Shown here: piece after piece, positions 27,901 to 33,227 of the stretch | How the letters are laid out: every line of letters starts with the position of its first letter | How positions within the stretch are numbered: position 1 is the stretch's first letter | Source: Sphingobacteriaceae bacterium | GTDB taxonomy: Bacteria > Bacteroidota > Bacteroidia > Sphingobacteriales > Sphingobacteriaceae | DNA length: 33,227 nucleotides | Assembly (NCBI GenBank): GCA_947479815.1 | Contig: CANKAT010000032.1 | Coordinates: 1-33,227, forward strand | Reading direction: 5' to 3' | The notes under the pieces: model-generated | What the model was told of the DNA's origin: nothing | Database searches by the model: none | What the model saw: only the letters and a program-made list of their open reading frames with translations | Made by a program: the position numbers and the translations under genes

Positions 27901-28168
27901 GGGAAAGGAAATTGGCTCATTAGAGAATGGTAAACTAGCCGATATGATCATTTTAGATGCTAATCCTCTGGATGATATCCGGAATACTGAAAAAATTAAA
28001 TACGTAATCATTAATGGAAGAGTTTATGATTCAGTCACAATGAATGAAACGATTAGCAGAGAAAAATCACGAAACCTCTTCTGGTGGCAAATGAACAAGT
28101 CTGAAAGCTTTACTATTCCTCAAGGAAATGTTGAAACCTATACATTTACCCATCCTAAATGTGACTAA
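24929..28168 (+). CDS. Secreted TolB-like propeller fused to an amidohydrolase
   Basis: 1079 residues from the ATG at 24929, which gives a clean signal peptide (NRSIFLVFSILLSSQVFAQ); a TTG at 24905 would place eight polar residues before it. Residues about 30-620 form a TolB/WD40-like propeller with repeated PD40 blades (VSPDGQEIVFDLLGDIYKM, FSPNGKFISYTSD, VSPDGKFVYFSED, LSPDGKFLAFVRR, TSPDGKRVAFNA, FSPDGKYLVYVNW). From about 640 an imidazolonepropionase-type amidohydrolase follows, with the metal-binding HSH at 709-711, FSVKSYNQP and LEHNIPP, and the terminal GSLENGKLADMIILD signature. A hydrolase or peptidase acting in the periplasm or outside the cell; the substrate is unknown. Confidence 0.88.
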   Translation: MNRSIFLVFSILLSSQVFAQTNPKWNVEKPTGPSKSLTFQTNEGTWMNLDVSPDGQEIVFDLLGDIYKMPITGGKAIILAGGMASEVQPRFSPNGKFISYTSDKDGGDNIWVMNVDGSGKRAITKENFRLLNNATWSIDNQYLIARKHFTSSRSLGAGEMWMYHIAGGGEGVQLTKRKNDQQDAGEPEVSPDGKFVYFSEDVSQGPNFQYNKDPNGEIYNIRRLNRLTGQIETVAGGDGGAIRPELSPDGKFLAFVRRVRLKSELFIQDLQTGEEWSVYDNLTHDMQEAWAIFGPYPNFAWTPDSKNIIFYAQGKIRNLEVLTQFITEIPFDVTVNQTITDALHFEQKVFNDEFDVKMIRQLTTSPDGKRVAFNAAGFIYLKNIPDGKAERISTSTEFEFEPEFSPDGKYLVYVNWSDENRGSIMKLSLKDSILTKLTPEKGYYYSPKFSNKGDKIVYRKGVGNDVLGYPFGKNPGIYMIATEGGTPVKVLDNGIRPIFSSDDSRIFFQSSEGSKKALKSSDLNGGTIRTHYTSTYANVFNPSPDGKWIAFNELFNVYITPLVTVGMPLDLSSGNKSLPITKVSKDAGTYIHWSKDSERLNWTLGSRYFSKEIKNSFAFLGGASDKINRADTLGIDLQLKLKSDRPEGKIAITNARIITMKGDEVIENGTIIIENNKIISIGSKIAIPTDAKLIDGTGKTIMPGLIDVHSHLRASYDGVSPQQDWSYFANLAFGVTTSHDPSANTEMVFSQADMVKAGTMIGPRVYSTGTIIYGADGDFKTVVNSIDDARSALRRMKAVGAFSVKSYNQPRRDQRQQIIQAARELQMEVVPEGGSTFVHNITHVQDGHTSLEHNIPPAPLYKDVNTLWNKSTTSYTPTLIVAYGAQSGENYWYDRTNVWENERLLNFTPRSIIDSRSRRRTTSAFADYGHINIARAAKVLQDGGTKVNLGAHGQLQGLGAHWELWMFAQGGMSALQAIRSATLNGAEHLGMGKEIGSLENGKLADMIILDANPLDDIRNTEKIKYVIINGRVYDSVTMNETISREKSRNLFWWQMNKSESFTIPQGNVETYTFTHPKCD

Positions 28169-28190
28169 TATTCACTAATTGAGTATTTGT

Positions 28191-28230
28191 AACGCTGATA
28201 GCTTGAATAAGCTGTCAGCGTTTTTTATTT
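28191..28230. terminator. Intrinsic terminator after the amidohydrolase gene
   Basis: A 14-base-pair stem (28191-28204 with 28209-28222, one T-G pair) with loop GAAT is followed by TTTTATTT on the plus strand. The gene on the minus strand converges here; its last codon lies at 28229, so the hairpin may stop both transcripts, although the minus-strand U-run is poor. Confidence 0.85.
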
Positions 28231-29428
28231 AAATATTTTGAGCAATAACAAATCCACTTGACCAGGCCCATTGAAAATTATATCCACCAAGCCATCCGGT
28301 TACATCCACGCACTCGCCACCAAAATACAGACCAGGTACCTTTTTTGATTCCAGTGTTTTTGAGGATAGTTCATCTGTAGCCACACCACCTCTCATTACC
28401 TCTGCTTTATCATAGCCCTTATCTCCTGCCGGTTTAACATCAAATTTATGAATGAGCTGATCGATCAAGAGAAAATCTTCTTTGTTCAGTGAGGCCAGGT
28501 TCTTCTCAACAGGCAGATATTTATCAAGTGCCTCTGCAAATTTTCTTGTAAAAATATCTGAAAGAAGTCCTAATAGTGTTTTCCGGCCATTGATCATTTT
28601 CTGCGACTGTATAATTTCAATGATATTATCATTTGGAAGCAGGTCTATCCTGATCTGCTCACCTGGTTTCCAGTAAGAAGAAATTTGCAGGATTGCCGGA
28701 CCACTAAGACCCCAATGTGTGAATAATATATTTTCTTCGAAACTTATTTTATCATTCGAAACCCTACAAAAAATAGAATTACCGCTAAGCTTTGCATACC
28801 ATTCGGCATCCTTTCCTGTTATTGTAAGAGGAACTAAGGCCGGAGCAGTTTCAGTAATTTTTAGTCCGAATTGTTTGGCTACTTTCAAACCAAAATCAGT
28901 AGCACCCATTTTAGGAATTGGTAAACCACCAGAAGCAATTACTACACTAGAAACTGTTACATCTTTAAGTTTATTGGCAAATGCAAAAGTGATCTTAAAC
29001 ATGCCAGAATCCAATTTTACTAGCTCTTTAACTTCAGAATTGGTAAGGATCTTGTGCCCAAAATCGGTACAAAGAGATTCAAAAACACGAACAATGTCTT
29101 TGGCATTATTGGTTGAGGGGAATAACTGACCCAACGTTTTTTCTTGCCCGTTTATTCCATAAGTTTTGAAAAAACTAATCGTATCATCAACAGAATATTG
29201 AGAAAACGCTGATTTACAGAAATGTGGGTTCTCGGAAATAAAGTTAGACTCTTCAGAATACAAGTTGGTATAATTACAACGCCCGCCACCTGAAATCAGA
29301 ATCTTAGCTCCAATTTTTTCATTTTTTTCAAGAATTAAAATTTTTTTACCAAGATATCCAGCTTGAACAGCACACATTAATCCACAGGCACCAGCCCCAA
29401 TAATTACTGCATCAAAAGTATTTTCCAT
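28229..29428 (-). CDS. BaiN/RdsA-family NAD(P)/FAD-dependent oxidoreductase (HI0933-like)
   Basis: 399 residues. The FAD dinucleotide motif GAGACG is at 11-16 with the ribose-binding E34 (LILEKNEKIGAKILISGGGRCNYTN), a block diagnostic of HI0933-like flavoproteins. The C-terminal RGGVATDELSSKTLESKKVPGLYFGGECVDVTGWLGGYNFQWAWSSGFV is also family-typical. BaiN reduces bile-acid intermediates in clostridia; in most bacteria the substrate is unknown. It lies 26 bases downstream of tex on the same strand. Confidence 0.9.
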   Translation of the reverse strand: MENTFDAVIIGAGACGLMCAVQAGYLGKKILILEKNEKIGAKILISGGGRCNYTNLYSEESNFISENPHFCKSAFSQYSVDDTISFFKTYGINGQEKTLGQLFPSTNNAKDIVRVFESLCTDFGHKILTNSEVKELVKLDSGMFKITFAFANKLKDVTVSSVVIASGGLPIPKMGATDFGLKVAKQFGLKITETAPALVPLTITGKDAEWYAKLSGNSIFCRVSNDKISFEENILFTHWGLSGPAILQISSYWKPGEQIRIDLLPNDNIIEIIQSQKMINGRKTLLGLLSDIFTRKFAEALDKYLPVEKNLASLNKEDFLLIDQLIHKFDVKPAGDKGYDKAEVMRGGVATDELSSKTLESKKVPGLYFGGECVDVTGWLGGYNFQWAWSSGFVIAQNI

Positions 29429-29454
29429 TATTTCACAAAGATAAACTGATTAGT

Positions 29455-31716
29455 TTATGAAAATCTATTCTTTAATGCAGCAAGTTTTATGGCGATATCC
29501 GTTTCAGGTTCTTCTTTTTTATATTGAATCTTATTTACTTGAACTTTAGGCTGTTGAATAACTGGTCTTGGTCTAGGTTCTTGCTTTTCATCCGTTTTCA
29601 TAGATAGAGCTATTCGTTTTCGAGCTATATCTACCTCAGTTACCTTAACCATCACTTTCTGACTCACTTTAACCACTTCATTTGGGTCTTTGATGTATCT
29701 ATTTGACAGCTGGCTCAGATGAACCAGTCCATCCTGATGAACGCCAATATCAACAAATGCACCAAAAGCAGTAATATTAGTTATTATTCCAGGAAGAGAC
29801 ATCCCTATATGAAGATCTGAAATTGCATTGATACCCTCTGAGAAGCTGAAGGCCTCAAACTGATCACGTGGGTCGAGCCCGGGTTTAGCCAATTCATTAA
29901 GGATATCATTTAAGGTTGGAAGACCAACAGTATCACTTATATAGTCCTGAAGTTTTATTCTCTTTCTAAGCTGATCATCTTTCATAAGATCATCCAACTT
30001 ACAATCAAGATCCTTTGCCATTTTTTCTACTAAAGCATAGCGTTCAGGATGAACCGCACTACTATCAAGAGGATGTTCTGCATTACGAATACGCAGGAAT
30101 CCAGCAGCCTGCTCAAAAGCCTTTTCGCCCAAACGTGGTATTTTTTTCAGATCGTTTCTTCGTTTAAAAGCACCATTCTTATTTCGATATTCTACAATAT
30201 TTTGGGCAAGTTGTGGACCAAGACCTGAAATATAGGACAAGATCTGTTTGGAAGCCGTATTTAATTCTACACCTATTGCATTCACACAACTAATCACGGT
30301 ATCATCAAGTGAGCTCTGAAGTTGATTCTGATCAACATCATGTTGGTATTGGCCTACTCCAATAGATTTTGGATCTATCTTTACCAATTCGGCTAATGGA
30401 TCCATTAAACGTCTGCCAATGGAAACAGCTCCTCTAACGGTAATGTCCTTGTCCGGAAATTCTTCCCTAGCCACATCTGAAGCAGAATAAATTGATGCAC
30501 CACTCTCATTCACCATAACTATAATCAAGTTGGGAATTTGTAAGCTACGAACAAATGTTTCAGTTTCACGACCAGCGGTTCCATTGCCAATAGCAATTGC
30601 CTCAATTTTATATTTATCAGACAAAAATTTAACAGTTTTTCCGGCCTCTTTCGATGCTTCAATCCCATTATGGGGATAAATATTTGTGTTTTCAATCAGC
30701 TGTCCCTGCTCATCTAGACAAACCAGTTTACATCCTGTACGAAACCCAGGGTCGATAGCCATAATTCTTTTCTGGCCTACCGGTGCAGCAAGCAATAATT
30801 GGCGTGCATTATCTGCAAACACACGTATGGCCTCCGTATCTGCTTGTTTCTTTGTAAACAAACGTACTTCTGTTTCCATAGATGGCTTGATTAATCGTTT
30901 GAAAGAGTCTGCCGCGGCCTGCCTGACTTGTTCTGATGAAGCATTCCTACCCTTAACAAAAAACGAGTCTAAAAGTGTAATAGCATCATCTTCAGGTACA
31001 ACAATATCCAAAGTAAGAATTATCTCTTTTTCAGCTCTTCTTAATGCCAAAATACGATGAGAAGGAGCTGTTTTTACCGCTTCAGTCCAATCAAAGTAAT
31101 CTTTATATTTTTGCCCCTCTATTTCCTTACCTTTTATCAATTTTGAGTGAAAACTACCTTTTTGGAGGAATATTTCTCTCATTTTCATTCTTAATTCAGG
31201 CTGCTCAGCCATAAACTCTGCAAGAATATCTCTAGCTCCAGACAAAGCATCTTCAATAGTTACTACTGCCTTTTCATCATTTATATATTTTAGCGCTTCT
31301 GCTTCAAGATCATCATTAGTTTGTTCTAAAATAAAATCCGCAAGTTTTTGCAACCCTTTTTCTCTGGCAATAGATGCCTTAGTTTTGCGCTTTGGCTTAA
31401 ATGGAAGATAAATATCCTCCAAATGAGTCATTGTTTCAGCTTCAAGTATTTGCTTTTCAAGTTCAAGGTTAAGCATTTCCATTTCATTCATGGATTTCAA
31501 TATTGCTTCCCTTCTTTTATCAAGTTCAACTAATTGTTGATTTCTATCACGAATAGCAGCAATCTGAACTTCATCTAGACTACCAGTCAGTTCTTTCCTA
31601 TAGCGGGCAATAAATGGAACCGTTCCACCTTCATCAAGCAAATCAATGGTAACCTGAACCTGTTTTTCTGTTATCGAAAGCTCGGTAGCTATTTTTTTAT
31701 TTTTATTAACGATCAT
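29455..31716 (-). CDS. tex: Tex-family RNA-binding transcriptional accessory protein
   Basis: 753 residues, normal for Tex. Domains in order: helical N-terminal Tex domain with FIARYRKELTGSLDE, a YqgF/RNase H-like domain (IMAIDPGFRTGCKLVCLDEQG), helix-hairpin-helix repeats (ISGLGPQLAQNIVEYRNKNG, LKKIPRLGEKAFEQAAGFLRI), and an S1 RNA-binding domain near 635-705 (GIITNITAFGAFVDIGVHQDGLVHLSQLS). A basic/polar tail follows. Tex is the bacterial relative of eukaryotic Spt6 and acts in transcription/RNA metabolism. Its gene diverges from nuoA over a 140-base space. Confidence 0.95.
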   Translation of the reverse strand: MIVNKNKKIATELSITEKQVQVTIDLLDEGGTVPFIARYRKELTGSLDEVQIAAIRDRNQQLVELDKRREAILKSMNEMEMLNLELEKQILEAETMTHLEDIYLPFKPKRKTKASIAREKGLQKLADFILEQTNDDLEAEALKYINDEKAVVTIEDALSGARDILAEFMAEQPELRMKMREIFLQKGSFHSKLIKGKEIEGQKYKDYFDWTEAVKTAPSHRILALRRAEKEIILTLDIVVPEDDAITLLDSFFVKGRNASSEQVRQAAADSFKRLIKPSMETEVRLFTKKQADTEAIRVFADNARQLLLAAPVGQKRIMAIDPGFRTGCKLVCLDEQGQLIENTNIYPHNGIEASKEAGKTVKFLSDKYKIEAIAIGNGTAGRETETFVRSLQIPNLIIVMVNESGASIYSASDVAREEFPDKDITVRGAVSIGRRLMDPLAELVKIDPKSIGVGQYQHDVDQNQLQSSLDDTVISCVNAIGVELNTASKQILSYISGLGPQLAQNIVEYRNKNGAFKRRNDLKKIPRLGEKAFEQAAGFLRIRNAEHPLDSSAVHPERYALVEKMAKDLDCKLDDLMKDDQLRKRIKLQDYISDTVGLPTLNDILNELAKPGLDPRDQFEAFSFSEGINAISDLHIGMSLPGIITNITAFGAFVDIGVHQDGLVHLSQLSNRYIKDPNEVVKVSQKVMVKVTEVDIARKRIALSMKTDEKQEPRPRPVIQQPKVQVNKIQYKKEEPETDIAIKLAALKNRFS

Positions 31717-31739
31717 TTTGTATTTCGTATTTCACAGCG

Positions 31740-31783
31740 AATTTGAGGCTAACAATTCAAATTTCAAAAAAAGCTTATCCACA
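31740..31783. promoter_or_regulatory. Inverted repeat and DnaA-box-like site in the tex-nuoA space
   Basis: AATTTGA (31740-31746) and TCAAATT (31757-31763) form an inverted repeat with 10 bases between, a plausible dimeric operator near the tex start. TTATCCACA at 31775-31783 equals the DnaA-box consensus but stands alone. Both may be chance in AT-rich DNA. Confidence 0.25.
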
Positions 31784-31844
31784 AAGTGAAATAAAAAAAT
31801 ATAGAAATAAATAACCCTTAATGAAACTTTAAATCAAATATTTA

Positions 31845-31852
31845 TAAATTTG
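31845..31852 (+). promoter_or_regulatory. -7 promoter box of nuoA (TAnnTTTG)
   Basis: TAAATTTG is an exact match to the Bacteroidota -7 consensus and ends only 4 bases before the nuoA ATG, implying a leaderless or near-leaderless mRNA. I see no convincing -33 TTTG at the expected distance. Confidence 0.5.
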
Positions 31853-31856
31853 AGCA

Positions 31857-32447
31857 ATGAACGAAATTTCACAAATATCCGAATTCGGCAAAGTGTTAAT
31901 TTATCTGATTATGGGAGTCTTATTCGTTCTATTCTCATTTTTTTTAGGGTGGCTTGTTGCACTTAAAAAACCAAATCCCGAAAAGTTAAGTTCCTATGAA
32001 TGCGGTGAAGAACCTACTGGGAATTCTTGGATACAGTTCAATTCACGTTTTTATGTTATTGCATTGATATTTCTACTATTTGATGTAGAATTAGTATTTA
32101 TTTTTCCATGGGCAACCGTATTTGGACAAGAAGTTTTATTAACTGCAGACCCGCGATGGGGATGGTTGAGTTTAATCGAAATGTTCATTTTTATTGGCAT
32201 ACTCCTTATTGGATTGGTTTATGTTTGGAAAAAAGGTGACCTTAACTGGATCAGACCAGAGCAGTTATTGCCTTCGGCACCTACTAAAATTCCTTATTCA
32301 GCATACCAGACATTGAATAATGAAAAATACCAGGTCAAAGAATTTACAATAGATCACGATATCATAGAATCAGAAAAAGTAGAGCCGATTCTAAACCCTA
32401 TACCGTTCAAACCGGCCTTTAAACCTAAATTTAAAAAAACTGAATAG
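31857..32447 (+). CDS. nuoA: NADH-quinone oxidoreductase subunit A, with C-terminal extension
   Basis: 196 residues. A small membrane subunit of complex I near the quinone site. Three membrane helices are seen at about 13-36, 66-90 and 106-128. The loop [42 protein letters not shown] is the family hallmark. The canonical protein ends soon after [11 protein letters not shown] (about residue 133); here about 63 further residues follow, ending in a Pro/Lys-rich tail ([15 protein letters not shown]) that would face the cytoplasm. Its stop shares one base with the nuoB start. Confidence 0.93.
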   Translation: MNEISQISEFGKVLIYLIMGVLFVLFSFFLGWLVALKKPNPEKLSSYECGEEPTGNSWIQFNSRFYVIALIFLLFDVELVFIFPWATVFGQEVLLTADPRWGWLSLIEMFIFIGILLIGLVYVWKKGDLNWIRPEQLLPSAPTKIPYSAYQTLNNEKYQVKEFTIDHDIIESEKVEPILNPIPFKPAFKPKFKKTE

Positions 32448-32929
32448 TGAGTCTAGAAATTAAAAGTGAAGGTGGATCTGTTTTAGTTGTTAAAGTTGAC
32501 GATTTGCTAAACTGGGCTCGTTTATCATCATTATGGCCAATGAGCTTTGGTATTGCTTGTTGTGCAATAGAAATGATGGGATCAATGGCATCTACCTATG
32601 ATCTAGATCGATTTGGTGTTTTTCCGCGGCCTTCGCCTCGACAGTCTGACGTCATAATAATTGCTGGAACAGTAACTTTTAAAATGGCAGAACGCATTAA
32701 AAGGCTTTATGAGCAAATGCCAGAACCTAAATATGTAATATCGATGGGATCTTGTTCCAATTGCGGAGGTCCTTACTGGCAACATGGCTATCATGTTGTA
32801 AAGGGTGTTAGCCGAATAATCCCAGTTGATATTTATGTTCAGGGTTGCCCGCCCCGACCTGAAGCATTAATTGGGGCAATTATTGAATTACAGAAAAAAA
32901 TAGAACAGGAAAGCCTGTTGAACAGCTAA
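32447..32929 (+). CDS. nuoB: NADH-quinone oxidoreductase subunit B
   Basis: 160 residues from GTG 32447, which overlaps the nuoA TAG by one base. It carries the terminal 4Fe-4S cluster N2 that passes electrons to quinone. All four ligands are present: C38 and C39 ([10 protein letters not shown]), C103 (MGSCSNCGG) and C134 ([10 protein letters not shown]). [15 protein letters not shown] and [19 protein letters not shown] are family signatures. The gene is not followed by nuoC: purK begins 107 bases downstream, so the rest of complex I must be encoded elsewhere or be missing. Confidence 0.95.
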   Translation: MSLEIKSEGGSVLVVKVDDLLNWARLSSLWPMSFGIACCAIEMMGSMASTYDLDRFGVFPRPSPRQSDVIIIAGTVTFKMAERIKRLYEQMPEPKYVISMGSCSNCGGPYWQHGYHVVKGVSRIIPVDIYVQGCPPRPEALIGAIIELQKKIEQESLLNS

Positions 32930-33021
32930 AAAACAAGCTTATACTATATTTTCTGAGTATATATACTAAACCATTTATTCATGAAATCAAGAGGAAATTG
33001 GATATTCTCACAGATTTGGCC

Positions 33022-33029
33022 TAAACTTG
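33022..33029 (+). promoter_or_regulatory. Possible -7 box of purK
   Basis: TAAACTTG differs from TAnnTTTG at one base and ends 7 bases before the purK ATG. A weak motif match, supported by the same close spacing seen at nuoA and at the DUF4905 gene. Confidence 0.25.
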
Positions 33030-33036
33030 TAAGCAT

Positions 33037-33227
33037 ATGAAGGCATTTTACGGCGACTTGAAACTTGGAATATTAGGTGGCGGACAATTAGGACGCATGC
33101 TCATACAGGAATCAATTAATTTCAACATTAGTAGCTATGTTTTAGATCCTGATAACAATGCTCCATGCAAATACCTTTGTGAAAAATTTGTTCATGGTTC
33201 TTTGGTAGATTATGATACCGTTTATGA
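33037..33227 (+). CDS. purK: 5-(carboxyamino)imidazole ribonucleotide synthase, 5' part
   Basis: About 63 N-terminal residues before the window ends. LKLGILGGGQLGRMLIQESINFNI followed by YVLDPDNNAPCKYL and HGSLVDYD is the characteristic N-terminal nucleotide-fold region of PurK, which uses ATP and bicarbonate to carboxylate AIR in purine synthesis. The ATP-grasp core lies beyond the window. ATG 33037 overlaps the stop of a 19-codon frame (32981-33040) as ATGA. The upstream neighbour nuoB is functionally unrelated. Confidence 0.93.
   Translation, partial: MKAFYGDLKLGILGGGQLGRMLIQESINFNISSYVLDPDNNAPCKYLCEKFVHGSLVDYDTVY

Noticed and set aside
31775-31783. Perfect DnaA box TTATCCACA as a sign of a replication origin
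   Set aside because: Only one box is present in the space, there is no cluster, no AT-rich unwinding array and no dnaA/dnaN nearby. A single 9-base match is expected by chance in a window of this size and composition.
1-33227. Mobile elements, CRISPR arrays, toxin-antitoxin pairs, defence genes, tRNA or rRNA genes
   Set aside because: None could be found on either strand: no transposase or integrase, no regularly spaced repeats, no cloverleaf-like sequence, and every long frame fits a housekeeping or Bacteroidota-specific family.

Overview
The window is an AT-rich (roughly one third G+C) stretch of ordinary chromosome from a member of the Bacteroidota, most likely order Sphingobacteriales (Pedobacter/Solitalea-like). 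The evidence is the gene content (an OmpP1/FadL-type porin of the Bacteroidota style, DUF4905, DUF4296, a lipoprotein S41 peptidase, a TolB-propeller/amidohydrolase fusion, MutS2 with Smr domain, two-subunit SCOT), the near absence of Shine-Dalgarno sequences, and -7 promoter boxes of the form TAnnTTTG. The genus is an inference from gene style, not a computed placement. I see no tRNA, rRNA, CRISPR array, insertion sequence, prophage or integration site. No intergenic gap exceeds about 265 bases.

Layout. (1) 1-3004, plus strand: the 3' end of an outer-membrane transporter gene, then a compact run DUF4905 - LysM/double-psi-barrel protein - uridine kinase. (2) 3013-7421, minus strand: a DUF4296 lipoprotein overlapping mutS2 by 4 bases, then the two subunits of a 3-oxoacid CoA-transferase (A then B, 123 bases apart). 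(3) 7517-11191, plus strand: yggS, a GNAT acetyltransferase, an aspartate kinase and a THUMP-like methyltransferase, closely packed. (4) 11406-15608, minus strand: LolD-like ABC ATPase, a stand-alone pre-ATP-grasp-like protein, a HAD-like protein with substituted catalytic residues, an S41 protease lipoprotein and a 1-Cys peroxiredoxin. (5) 15748-16944, plus strand: sucC alone. (6) 17207-24816, minus strand: recQ, a UMF1/Atg22-like MFS transporter, a LutA-like protein, then the classical thrS-infC-rpmI-rplT translation cluster. (7) 24929-28168, plus strand: a large secreted propeller-amidohydrolase. (8) 28229-31716, minus strand: a BaiN-like flavoprotein and tex. (9) 31857-33227, plus strand: nuoA-nuoB, directly followed by purK, which is cut by the window end.

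Most of the content is core metabolism and translation: ketone-body/acyl-CoA activation, TCA cycle (sucC), respiration (nuoAB), purine synthesis (purK), pyrimidine salvage (udk), amino-acid biosynthesis (aspartate kinase), DNA repair (mutS2, recQ) and ribosome function. I did not find a convincing novel multi-gene system. The points most worth a second look are the pre-ATP-grasp/HAD pair with substituted HAD catalytic positions (13855-14950), a duplicated translation-start region upstream of thrS that creates a three-codon decoy frame, infC with a TTG start, nuoAB separated from nuoC by purK together with a NuoA C-terminal tail, and a strong hairpin-rich spacer between sucC and rplT.
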